Assembly: GCF_000724485.1 (NCBI RefSeq) | Contig: NZ_CP007739.1 | Coordinates: 1,906,843 to 1,970,842 of the forward strand | DNA: 64,000 nucleotides | From: Bacillus methanolicus MGA3 | Lineage (GTDB): Bacteria; Bacillota; Bacilli; Bacillales; Cytobacillaceae | Direction of reading: 5' to 3' | Part shown: in pieces, positions 27,426-35,319 of the stretch | How positions within the stretch are numbered: the stretch's first letter is position 1 | Layout of the letters: every line of letters begins with the position of its first letter | Position numbers and translations under genes: made by a program | Notes under the pieces: model-generated | Database searches by the model: none | Seen by the model: the letters and a program-made list of their open reading frames with translations, nothing else | Told to the model about the DNA's origin: nothing

Positions 27426-27441
27426 AGTTTTCACTCCCTTG

Positions 27442-27462
27442 TTGTAACCATTATAGTTACAA
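27442..27462. promoter_or_regulatory. Operator in front of ywnA
   Basis: Perfect inverted repeat TTGTAAC / GTTACAA with a seven-base spacer, 17-37 bp upstream of the ywnA start. Likely binding site of YwnA itself. Confidence 0.6.
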
Positions 27463-27509
27463 TCTAAATAAATAGTCAAGAAAAAATGTTTGAGGGGAAA
27501 AGTGTCCCC

Positions 27510-29432
27510 TCAATTACTTGTGATCTTAAGTTCTTTTAACACATCTTCTAAATCATTCATAGGTTTTTGGCACGTAAAGTTTTCACAAATATAGACAGTT
27601 AAATCAGAGTCGGTTGCCGTATAGCCTCTCTGATAAATTTTCACCAAATCTTCTTGATTTTTTGAAGTGACTGGAGCAATTTCTGGTGTATAAGCTTTCT
27701 GAATGATACCGGCTAATTCACTGCGTTTTTCCGGTGTACCGACGATGACAACTTCACTCATTGGAAACTCTTTCAAGAGCAAGCTTTGCAGCAAAAATGT
27801 ATGGCCAGGTCCATATGATTCCACGTCATCTTTGAAGAAACGATGTATTTCGTCCACTACATCAAACCATTTCGTCTCACCGGTAAAATGCCCAAGCCGA
27901 AGAAAGTTGACAGCCGCAACGCTATTTCCGGACGGGAGCGCCCCGTCATACACTTGTTTTTCGCGGACGATTAATGCTTCCCCGTCACTTCTTGTAAAAT
28001 AAAAACCGCCATCCTGTTCATCCCAAAAGAGCTTTTTCATCTTTTCAGCAGTATTTTGGGCTTTGTCCAAATATTCCATTGAGAAGGTTGCTTCATACAA
28101 TTCCAAATACGCCCATAAAAGAAATGCCCAGTCATCGAGATAAGCGCTGTACTTCGATTCCCCATCACGGTATCTGGCCATTAGTTCACCATTTACCATT
28201 AGCTTTTCCTCAATAAACCGCAATGCTTTTTCTGCCTTTTCAACATAATCTTGATTTTGAAATGCTTGGCCTGCTTTGGCTAAGCCGGCAATCATTAAAG
28301 CATTCCACGAAGTCAGAATTTTATCATCAAGATGCGGATAGACCCGCTCCTGTCGTTTTTCAAAAAGCTTTTGACGTGATTCTTCAAGCTTTGCCTTGCC
28401 TTCTTCAAGTTTAAGCCCGGCTTCTGCGAAAGTTTTCACCATGTTTGTATGAATGAGGTTCGGAATATTTTTGCCTTCAAAGTTTCCTCCAGACGTTATA
28501 TCATAAACTTTGCAGTAAAATTCTCCGTCTTTTTCACCGAGCACATCTAAAATTTCCTCTTTCGACCAAACATAATATTTTCCTTCTTCCCCTTCGCTGT
28601 CAGCATCAATGGCCGAAAAGAAGGCACCTTCTTCGTTCGTCATTTCTCTCGTGATAAACTCAATAATTTGTTCAGCAATTTCCTTATATTTACTGTTTTT
28701 TGTCACTTGATAAGCTTCGGAATACGTATATAGCAGCAATGCATTATCATAGAGCATTTTTTCAAAATGAGGAACGAGCCACATCGCATCGACCGAATAT
28801 CTGGCAAAACCGAAGCCAATATGGTCATAAATACCTCCATTCGCCATGGAAACGAGGGTTTTTTCCACCATTTTCAATGCCATTTCCGTTCCGGTCCATT
28901 TATAATACTTCAGCAAAAACATAAGATGGTGGGGAATGGGAAACTTCGGCGCATCTCCAAATCCGCCGTATACGCTGTTAAAACTGCCCGCAAGCTGCTG
29001 ATAGGTCTTATGTAAAACGTCAACTGAGGGCAATTCAGCACTTGATTCTCTTGCCGATTGTTTTAAAGCTTCCGCTGCATCAGAAGCAATCTTTTCAATA
29101 TGACTACGATTTTTCATGTATTGGTCATACAATTGCGTGATCACGTCTTTAAATCCCGGAACGCCATAGCGGCTTTCTTTAGGAAAATACGTCCCTGCAA
29201 AAAACGGCTTTTGATCCGGTGTCATAAACACACTTAACGGCCAGCCGCCGTGTCCGTTCATCAACTGGCAAATGTTCATATAAATAGAATCAATGTCCGG
29301 GCGTTCTTCCCGGTCGACTTTAATGGACACGAATCTCTCGTTTAAGAGCTTTGCAACCTCTTCATCCTCGAACGATTCCCGTTCCATGACGTGGCACCAA
29401 TGACATGTAGATATAATCATCCTCTTTTTCAA
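27510..29432 (-). CDS. yyaL: YyaL-like DUF255/thioredoxin-fold protein, main part
   Basis: The large C-terminal part (about 640 residues) of a YyaL-type protein: thioredoxin-like DUF255 domain with active site TCHWCHVMERESF, then an alpha/alpha-barrel with the features of N-acylglucosamine 2-epimerase-like folds. The frame can start at TTG 29430-29432 within a 44-nt insert, but the natural N-terminus lies in a separate frame (29450-29632). In the family the sequence SIGYS-TCHWCH is continuous, so these are two halves of one gene split exactly before the CxxC motif. Confidence 0.85.
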   Translation of the reverse strand: MKKRMIISTCHWCHVMERESFEDEEVAKLLNERFVSIKVDREERPDIDSIYMNICQLMNGHGGWPLSVFMTPDQKPFFAGTYFPKESRYGVPGFKDVITQLYDQYMKNRSHIEKIASDAAEALKQSARESSAELPSVDVLHKTYQQLAGSFNSVYGGFGDAPKFPIPHHLMFLLKYYKWTGTEMALKMVEKTLVSMANGGIYDHIGFGFARYSVDAMWLVPHFEKMLYDNALLLYTYSEAYQVTKNSKYKEIAEQIIEFITREMTNEEGAFFSAIDADSEGEEGKYYVWSKEEILDVLGEKDGEFYCKVYDITSGGNFEGKNIPNLIHTNMVKTFAEAGLKLEEGKAKLEESRQKLFEKRQERVYPHLDDKILTSWNALMIAGLAKAGQAFQNQDYVEKAEKALRFIEEKLMVNGELMARYRDGESKYSAYLDDWAFLLWAYLELYEATFSMEYLDKAQNTAEKMKKLFWDEQDGGFYFTRSDGEALIVREKQVYDGALPSGNSVAAVNFLRLGHFTGETKWFDVVDEIHRFFKDDVESYGPGHTFLLQSLLLKEFPMSEVVIVGTPEKRSELAGIIQKAYTPEIAPVTSKNQEDLVKIYQRGYTATDSDLTVYICENFTCQKPMNDLEDVLKELKITSN

Positions 29433-29452
29433 CTATTGACCCCGCAGGGTCA
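29409..29452 (-). other. 44-nt interruption of yyaL (candidate bypass gap)
   Basis: Sequence between the Ser codon UCC (29453-29455) and the Thr codon ACA (29406-29408). It begins with UGA, forms the hairpin UGACCC-UGCG-GGGUCA at once, contains a ribosome-site-like AGAGGA about ten bases before its end, and ends with UCU, which is read by the same tRNA-Ser as UCC. Removing it restores the family sequence exactly. 44 is not a multiple of three. Confidence 0.7.
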
Positions 29453-29632
29453 GGAATAGCCGATTGACACGAAAACCGGCTTATCTTCCCTTTTTGCTTT
29501 TTGAAACGCTTCTGGAGACCATTCAAGCCAATTTACAGGATTTGTCTCATGTTGCTTCAAATAAGGGCTATTCGATATCACTAACCAGTTGTATTTATCG
29601 TTATAACGTTCACGTTCGAGATATTCCTTCAT
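29450..29632 (-). CDS. yyaL: YyaL-like protein, N-terminal part
   Basis: Sixty residues ending in [17 protein letters not shown] and [14 protein letters not shown], the normal N-terminal part of the DUF255 domain. The ATG at 29632 is chosen because AAAGGAAG lies about ten bases upstream; a longer frame to 29698 has no such site. The frame stops at UGA right after GYS, where the 44-nt interruption begins. Confidence 0.8.
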   Translation of the reverse strand: MKEYLERERYNDKYNWLVISNSPYLKQHETNPVNWLEWSPEAFQKAKREDKPVFVSIGYS

Positions 29633-29719
29633 TATGCAACACTTCCTTTTATCAATATTTTGAACACTTCTCCCATCTTCGCCTGAACGGTTGTCCATTA
29701 AACCGTATAAAAGTATTTG

Positions 29720-29853
29720 CTAAGAAGATATGTTCACCAAATAGTCATGTTGTCCCGGCATTTTTTCAAATTTCCAACCAAAAGTTTTAGAATAATACTC
29801 AATGCTTGTTCAGGATCTGGTACTTGAAATTCAAATCGTAAAACTTTTCCCAT
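29720..29853 (-). pseudogene. Remnant of a VOC/glyoxalase-family gene
   Basis: Starts well (TTGGAGG, ATG at 29853, MGKVLRFEFQVPDPEQAL) but then shifts frame; the other frame continues EYYSKTFGWKFEKMPGQHDY, the usual VOC-domain sequence, and stops early at 29720. About 45 of an expected 120 residues are left. Confidence 0.65.
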
Positions 29854-29887
29854 TTAAAAACCTCCAAATATTTTATTTACATTATAT

Positions 29888-29901
29888 AGAACAAATGTTC
29901 T
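29888..29901. promoter_or_regulatory. LexA-like inverted repeat
   Basis: AGAACAAATGTTCT, containing GAAC-N4-GTTC, lies upstream of the VOC remnant. The outer C and G of the full LexA consensus are missing, so this is a weaker match than the box at 18217. Confidence 0.3.
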
Positions 29902-29938
29902 TATGTCAATTTTTGACCTAAGTTTAATTTGCTAATCA

Positions 29939-30120
29939 CTAACATGAACTTCGACTGCCTTCACCTATCAGCGTTCTTAAATCATCTATTTCGTTTTCAA
30001 AATCATAGACATTTTCAGATTTGTCTAGACCAATACAATCATACTTTACTAATGTCTCTTTAATAACTGCCATATTACCTAAATTCCTACTTGACCTATC
30101 AAGGTCTTGGACCACTATTT
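29939..30120 (-). pseudogene. Remnant of a serine recombinase
   Basis: A frame without a start reads VVQDLDRSSRNLGNMAVIKE and further DFENEIDDLRTLIGEG. The DLDRxSRN motif and the following Asp/Glu-rich stretch are typical of the resolvase catalytic domain of serine recombinases. Only about 55 residues are left, so it marks a lost mobile element or integrase. Confidence 0.5.
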
Positions 30121-30224
30121 CAACATATATCCCCCTACTTTATGGAATTTATGGAATTCAACAATCAATGTTATTATTCCTTTTCTAAAAAGCTCGATTA
30201 AAGTTAATGGTTGATATTCGACCA

Positions 30225-30256
30225 AATAAAAAGCCACCTTATGACGATAAGGTAGC
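30225..30256 (-). terminator. Terminator of the GNAT gene
   Basis: Minus-strand stem GCTACCTTA/TAAGGTGGC with a six-base loop, then TTTTTATTT. Confidence 0.85.
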
Positions 30257-30281
30257 ATTTTTGCACTTATTTTATTCATTG

Positions 30282-30731
30282 TTACTTCGATAGTCTCTTC
30301 AAGAATACATAACTTACTTTATCGTATTGCATTTTTTCTTCGTAAAAACGATGTGCGTCAACACGCTGTAAGCCAGAAGACAAAGAAACGATATTATAAC
30401 CGTTCTCTTTAGCCCACTTATGTACATACGATAAAAGCTTTTCACCATAACCTTTTGACCGTTCACTTGGTTCTGTAACTAAATCGCAAACCCAAATAAA
30501 GCGACCATTATATAAAGTAATCATAGGCATAAATCCTGTGATGGCGACCATCTTACCATTATCATAAAGAGCAACTAATCTATATCCTTCCTTTTGTTGA
30601 GCTTCAAGCACCAACTCAAGATATGAATTTTCATCAAGATAAGTCCTTAAATGCTTCATCACTGAAAATCCAGTCAAAATTTCTTCTTTAGTTTGAAGCT
30701 CTTTGAATAACAAAATTGAAGTTGTTCCCAC
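30282..30731 (-). CDS. GNAT-family N-acetyltransferase
   Basis: A 149-residue acetyl-CoA-dependent acetyltransferase. The acetyl-CoA site is EPSERSKGYGEKLL (R/Q-x-x-G-x-G/A pattern), preceded by the beta-bulge strand ICDL-like WVCDLVTEP; the C-terminal Tyr/His-rich strand AHRFYEEKMQYDKVSYVF completes the fold. Single gene with its own terminator. Substrate unknown. Confidence 0.85.
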   Translation of the reverse strand: MGTTSILLFKELQTKEEILTGFSVMKHLRTYLDENSYLELVLEAQQKEGYRLVALYDNGKMVAITGFMPMITLYNGRFIWVCDLVTEPSERSKGYGEKLLSYVHKWAKENGYNIVSLSSGLQRVDAHRFYEEKMQYDKVSYVFLKRLSK

Positions 30732-30786
30732 ATTATCCTCTCCTCTCTATTGATGGATGCAATTGATAGATTTCTATAATGTAAAT

Positions 30787-30987
30787 TCAAAATCCTTCCA
30801 TAAAAAAACCTAAAAATTCAATCTTCTTCAATATTTGTGGGATATCTTGTGAAAGAATGGGCAATTGCACTGCCTCTTCCAATTCAGTAATGCGTATGCT
30901 GTCTTCTGCATGCAGTATATAAAAATCTCCCCCTCGAAAGCAATTAACATATTACCGTCGTTGATATAACTTTCGATATAGGAAGTG
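30787..30987 (-). pseudogene. Frameshifted gene fragment, family unknown
   Basis: Two minus-strand frames join into a protein-like stretch: SYIESYINDGNMLIAFEG and then GDFYILHAEDSIRITELEEA continuing to FFMEGF. A run of five G marks the frame change. No start codon or ribosome site is found. It looks like the 3' end of a decayed gene next to yisU. Confidence 0.35.
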
Positions 30988-30998
30988 AAATGAGCTTC

Positions 30999-31625
30999 TC
31001 AAAGCGAATGGTATAATTGGACACCAATGTATATCGCTACACCCCATATAAGGATTGCAGATATTTTATTGATTACTTGCAGGAGATTACCTTGTGTATC
31101 TAAATTACCTACAATTCTCCCCGCAATTGCAAGGCTTAGAAACCAGACCCATGAAACCATAATACAAGCAACAGTGAATACGATTTTTTCTGAACCTGTA
31201 TAGCTTAATGAACTCGTTCCAATTACCCCAATAGTGTCAAGGATTGCATGAGGATTTAGCAGCGAGACCGAAGCTGAAAACGCTATTTGTTTGAGGCGGG
31301 TAAAATTTTCTTTAGCCATATTTTCGTTGTTGCTATTTTCAGGAGTACTTTTCCAAATACTCGACCCCATATATAGCAAAAATACAATCCCGGCACACAT
31401 AAGTATTGTTTTGATCCAAAACGAGCCCAAGATCACAACAGATACCCCAAAAACAGCAAGAGCGATTAAAAGTGTATCGCACAGCGAAGCAGTAAGAACG
31501 ACTGGGAGTGCGTAAATAAATCGTTTATGAAAGGCCCCTTGATTAAAGACAAAAACATTTTGGACGCCAAGAGGAAGAATGAGTCCAAATGCAAGAATAA
31601 ATCCGTGAATGAAGGCTTCTGCCAT
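30999..31625 (-). CDS. yisU: LysE-family amino acid exporter (YisU-like)
   Basis: A 208-residue membrane protein with six spans of the LysE/ArgO family, which exports basic amino acids and others. The family signature PLGVQNVFVFNQG is near the N-terminus, and LLNPHAILDTIGVIG is the conserved NPHA motif. It is divergent from a MocR-type regulator, the same pair as yisU/yisV in B. subtilis, which suggests that the regulator controls it. Confidence 0.9.
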   Translation of the reverse strand: MAEAFIHGFILAFGLILPLGVQNVFVFNQGAFHKRFIYALPVVLTASLCDTLLIALAVFGVSVVILGSFWIKTILMCAGIVFLLYMGSSIWKSTPENSNNENMAKENFTRLKQIAFSASVSLLNPHAILDTIGVIGTSSLSYTGSEKIVFTVACIMVSWVWFLSLAIAGRIVGNLDTQGNLLQVINKISAILIWGVAIYIGVQLYHSL

Positions 31626-31809
31626 TCCGATACCTCCTATTGCTTAACTTATGAATACAATGATAATCAGATATCGATCATTGTTAACAACCAATTGGAT
31701 GGATTTTACCCCAACCAAATTGTATAATCGAAACAAGAACTACAAGGAAAATAAATGAAAATCTTATAGTAAGAAATTTCACACCTGATTTAAAGGGAGA
31801 GAATTTTTC

Positions 31810-33261
31810 ATGATCGAATTGGATTGGAAGCCTGTCAAATCATCTCCTATTCCTCTCTATATCCAGATAAAAGATTTTATAAAAGAAAAGATTGAAACGG
31901 GAGAATGGACTGTAGGGACGAAAATCCCTCCCCAACGTACATTGGCCCGAGCATTGGGAGTGAACCGCAGCACGGTCGTTGCAGCTGTGGAAGAATTAAT
32001 CGCAGAGGGATTGCTGGAAGGAAAAAGCGGGAGCGGTACAAAGGTGATTAACAATACGTGGTCCTTGATGACTTCTGCCCCGCCTCCTGATTGGAATTCT
32101 TATGTGCAAGCAGGAATCCATCAACCTAATCTACCTACGATACAGGAAATCAATAAAGCGGAGTTTGATCCAAATATCATCCGATTGGGGACGGGAGAGC
32201 TTTCTCCTGATCTATTTCCGCGTGAGATGATGAAACAAATAATTAACCGGGTGTCGGACCGCATTGATTCGCTTGGCTATGAAGAACCGAAAGGATTGCT
32301 TTTTCTAAGGGAACAACTTAGCAAATATTTAAAAACCAACGGGATCGAGGCTTCCCCATCTTCCATTTTGATTGTGTCAGGGGCTTTGCAAGCATTGCAA
32401 TTGATTTCAATAGCTCTATTGAAACGGGGGTCTACGATCTTTCTTGAAAAGCCATCGTACCTATATTCCCTGCATGTGTTTCAGTCTGCTGGAATGCGAT
32501 TATTCGGGCTTCCTTTGGATGAAAACGGGGTTCTAACAAAAACGATTACTCAACAAAAAAAGCGGCAAAATGCTTCGTTATTTTATACGATCCCGTCCTT
32601 CCATAATCCAACAGGAATCTTGATGTCCGAAGAAAGACGAAGGGAACTGATAAATGTATGCGAACAGGAACGGCTGCCAATTATCGAAGATGACGTATAC
32701 CGGGAACTCTGGCTGGATTCACCGCCTCCTCTTCCTTTGAAAGCAATCGATAAGAATGGACTTGTTTTATACTTGGGAAGTATGTCGAAAACATTGAGCC
32801 CTGGTTTGCGAATCGGCTGGATAGTCGGACCAAAGCCTGTCATTGAACGATTGGCGGATATTAAAATGCAAACTGATTACGGATCTAGTTCTCTATCTCA
32901 GTGGGTTGCTGCGGAATGGCTATCAAGCGGATTCTATCATCAACATCTGGAAGAGGTCAGAAAAAAATTGAAGATTCGCAGAGAGGCTATGAACGATTCA
33001 TTACAGAAGCATCTTGCCGACAGTGCGACGTGGTCTGTTCCCAAGGGTGGTTTTTATATATGGCTGCGCTTATTGCCTTCCCTTTCCATACGGGAACTTT
33101 TCGAAAAGGCATTAGAGCGGGGAATTTTATTAAATCCGGGAATTGTCTATGATCAACATGCGACCCATTATCTTCGGCTTTCGTATTCCTATGCATCCTT
33201 GACTGACTTAGACAAAGGCATCTTTCGCCTTTCGGAAGTGATTCGGCAGTTAATCCCATAA
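31810..33261 (+). CDS. yisV: MocR-type GntR/aminotransferase regulator (YisV-like)
   Basis: A 483-residue fusion: an N-terminal GntR winged helix (residues about 12-80, with PPQRTLARALGVNRSTV) and a fold-type I aminotransferase domain with the PLP lysine in GSMSKTLSPGLRIGW. Such MocR proteins use PLP and an amino compound as signal. GGGAGAG precedes the ATG. Divergent from the LysE-type exporter; probable target is the exporter promoter between them. Confidence 0.9.
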   Translation: MIELDWKPVKSSPIPLYIQIKDFIKEKIETGEWTVGTKIPPQRTLARALGVNRSTVVAAVEELIAEGLLEGKSGSGTKVINNTWSLMTSAPPPDWNSYVQAGIHQPNLPTIQEINKAEFDPNIIRLGTGELSPDLFPREMMKQIINRVSDRIDSLGYEEPKGLLFLREQLSKYLKTNGIEASPSSILIVSGALQALQLISIALLKRGSTIFLEKPSYLYSLHVFQSAGMRLFGLPLDENGVLTKTITQQKKRQNASLFYTIPSFHNPTGILMSEERRRELINVCEQERLPIIEDDVYRELWLDSPPPLPLKAIDKNGLVLYLGSMSKTLSPGLRIGWIVGPKPVIERLADIKMQTDYGSSSLSQWVAAEWLSSGFYHQHLEEVRKKLKIRREAMNDSLQKHLADSATWSVPKGGFYIWLRLLPSLSIRELFEKALERGILLNPGIVYDQHATHYLRLSYSYASLTDLDKGIFRLSEVIRQLIP

Positions 33262-33487
33262 CTTTTTAATCTTATCATGTAAAAAAGCAAAGTCATGAAT
33301 TGCGCAGTAATTTAGCCATATTTGCATGCTTTAAATATTTCTAAAACTTTCTAAAGAGATAACAATATATAAAAATAATCTTAATATGACTTATGTAGTT
33401 AATAAAGCACTACATTACATTGATGAAGAATATAATTTGAAAGTAAACTATAAATGTAATTGCCGCAACAAAATAAGATCAATTCCT

Positions 33488-33517
33488 AAAAAAAGAAGCG
33501 TCAAATGCTTCTTTTTT
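33488..33517. terminator. Bidirectional terminator
   Basis: Stem GAAGC/GCTTC flanked by an A-run and a T-run, so it works on both strands. It lies directly at the ymaF stop codon and downstream of yisV. Confidence 0.75.
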
Positions 33518-33858
33518 CAGTTATTTCCTGGAGCTGGCTGGTCAACGCCTCTTATACGGTGTCGATGTCCATCGTCTTCCGTTGTATAAAAATCATAATA
33601 ATGGACATGCATTCCATTCCCAACTGGAACCGCTGGTCCTGAATAAGCCTTATAATGGTGGGTATGCCCATTTTCGAAAACTACATATCCCTCCGTATAA
33701 TGAATATGGTTGCCATCCTGAGTCTGTATCGGCGGAGAAGTAACATCTAAACACTGATGAACATGCCCTGCTTCCATAGAAGTATAATCAACAGAGCCAT
33801 GATTATGATGCGGCACAAACCCTTTTACAAAATCATCTTTTCCTACTTTCTTAGCCAT
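33517..33858 (-). CDS. ymaF: YmaF-family His-rich protein
   Basis: A 113-residue protein of the YmaF family with many His pairs spaced in a repeating HxH/GHxH pattern (PHHNHG, AGHVHQ, GNHIHY, NGHTHHY, GMHVHYY, GHRHRI). A metal-binding or coat role is plausible but not shown. The ATG at 33858 is chosen because GAGGGGTGA lies ahead; the longer frame to 33900 is rejected. Confidence 0.8.
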   Translation of the reverse strand: MAKKVGKDDFVKGFVPHHNHGSVDYTSMEAGHVHQCLDVTSPPIQTQDGNHIHYTEGYVVFENGHTHHYKAYSGPAVPVGNGMHVHYYDFYTTEDDGHRHRIRGVDQPAPGNN

Positions 33859-34100
33859 ATATTCACCCCTCAGAAATTCTAAGTTGTTTTTTCCGGCCAT
33901 ATCTTTATTAATTTATTCAAGTTTGTTACTGTAGAATTTCCCCTCCTTTCCTACAACTTTATTACAAATAATATTTATTTAAAAAGAAAATATGTTTTCG
34001 CTTTTAAGTGAACCACATGGTTATACGCCAAATAATAAAAACACTTGATATCAGTTAGGAATTCTTCCACCATACAGACGACACCCATTCCCGGTGCACC

Positions 34101-34228
34101 AAAAGAGGCTGTCTCAAAAGCCAGAGGGTCAGACCCCATAACACAATATATAGGACATAATGTTGGATAAATGTGCTATATATTGATAGACGAACATGGG
34201 GTCAGACCCTTATGAGACAGCCTCTTTT
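34101..34228. repeat. Palindromic GGGTCAGACCC-family repeat, copy 4
   Basis: Full-length copy: AAAAGAGGCTGTCTCAAAAG, AGGGTCAGACCCC, a centre that matches the reverse complement of copy 1, GGGGTCAGACCC and TGAGACAGCCTCTTTT. The right arm overlaps the end of tatC: the last four codons and the stop of tatC lie within the repeat. Confidence 0.8.
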
Positions 34229-34920
34229 CCTTTATATACTGCTTTAGAAGCCAATACACTGCATTCATACAATAAAATCAATGGAATTGAAACAGAAATA
34301 TGAGAAACAAAATCAGGAGGTGAAATACAACAAGCAATGATAACTAATATAAAATATGCGTATCTTCTCATTTTCTGCAAGTAGAATGGCTTTACAATCC
34401 CAATCTTTGTAAGAAACATAATAATAACAGGCAAATCGAAAAATGCAGCGAATGGCACAACAAGGTTAAAAATAAAGCTGAAATATTTATCTACTGTGTA
34501 GTTTGTTATAAACATATCTCTTCCCAATAAAGTAAGGAAGTTGAGAATATTTGGTACCACTACATAATAACCAATAAGTAAGCCAATGATGAAAAAAGAA
34601 AATAATACAGGAATATAAAACACAACTCCCTTTTGTTCTGAAGGATGAAGCCCCGGTTTTACAAACTTCCAAATTTGCCAAGCTGCAATAGGAATAGTAA
34701 AAATGGCAGCAACCACTGCTGAAATAGAAAAATACACCCATAAAACGTCTCCCGGACCAAGCACAACTAACTTAAACGTTAAATTCTTTGTTAAAAATTT
34801 ATAAAAATCTTTTACGTATACAAATCCGATAATAAAAAAAATAAAAAACGAACCTGCTGTAATGAGTATTCTTTTACGAAGTTCTTCAAGGTGCTCTGTT
34901 ACATACATTTCCTCTTTCAT
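34210..34920 (-). CDS. tatC: Sec-independent protein translocase subunit TatC
   Basis: About 236 residues with six spans; TatC is the twin-arginine signal receptor. The N-terminal EHLEELRKRI motif and the FVKPGLHPSEQKG loop are diagnostic. The ATG at 34920 follows GGTGAA; an upstream in-frame start to 34953 is possible. No tatA gene is near. The C-terminal residues EAVS and the stop codon come from the repeat at 34101-34228, so the original end was altered by its insertion. Confidence 0.9.
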   Translation of the reverse strand: MKEEMYVTEHLEELRKRILITAGSFFIFFIIGFVYVKDFYKFLTKNLTFKLVVLGPGDVLWVYFSISAVVAAIFTIPIAAWQIWKFVKPGLHPSEQKGVVFYIPVLFSFFIIGLLIGYYVVVPNILNFLTLLGRDMFITNYTVDKYFSFIFNLVVPFAAFFDLPVIIMFLTKIGIVKPFYLQKMRRYAYFILVIIACCISPPDFVSHISVSIPLILLYECSVLASKAVYKGKEAVS

Positions 34921-34953
34921 TGTATTCACCGCACTTTGTTTATCTCGGATCAA

Positions 34954-35319
34954 GCAGAAACATACATACCGTTCCCCTGCTATTGATTATGAGTCTATTT
35001 CCATAATAAAAGATTCATACCTTTGTTCCTGCAGTCTCTGGCAAAATCATTTAATGCTATAATTATAATGGAATTTGGGACTTTCATAAACAACACATCT
35101 TTATCAGTTTCTAAGGAATATTTTATTTGTAGCTACATATGGTACGCTTAACCAGAACTCCCACCGACTGCTTTTAATTTTATTGAATCCAAAGAGGTAT
35201 GGTAAATAGCTAAAGGAGATTGCAATAAAAAACAAATGTTTTACCCCAACTACATGAAACCATGTAGGAAACGAACAATGCCATAAATGAGATCACGAGC
35301 AACTATACAAAACAAAAGG
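34954..35319. other. Intergenic region with a gene fragment
   Basis: Apart from the EamA-like fragment (35128-35226) nothing coding is seen. The tatC promoter must lie at its left end. Confidence 0.5.
35128..35226 (-). pseudogene. Fragment related to the EamA transporter gene
   Basis: About 95 bp match 39052-39148 inside the EamA-family gene with few differences plus a five-base insert (shared runs include GTACGCTTAACCAGA and GAATCCAAAGAGGTAT). No longer coding. It is either a leftover of a second copy or a small duplication 4 kb away. Confidence 0.7.
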
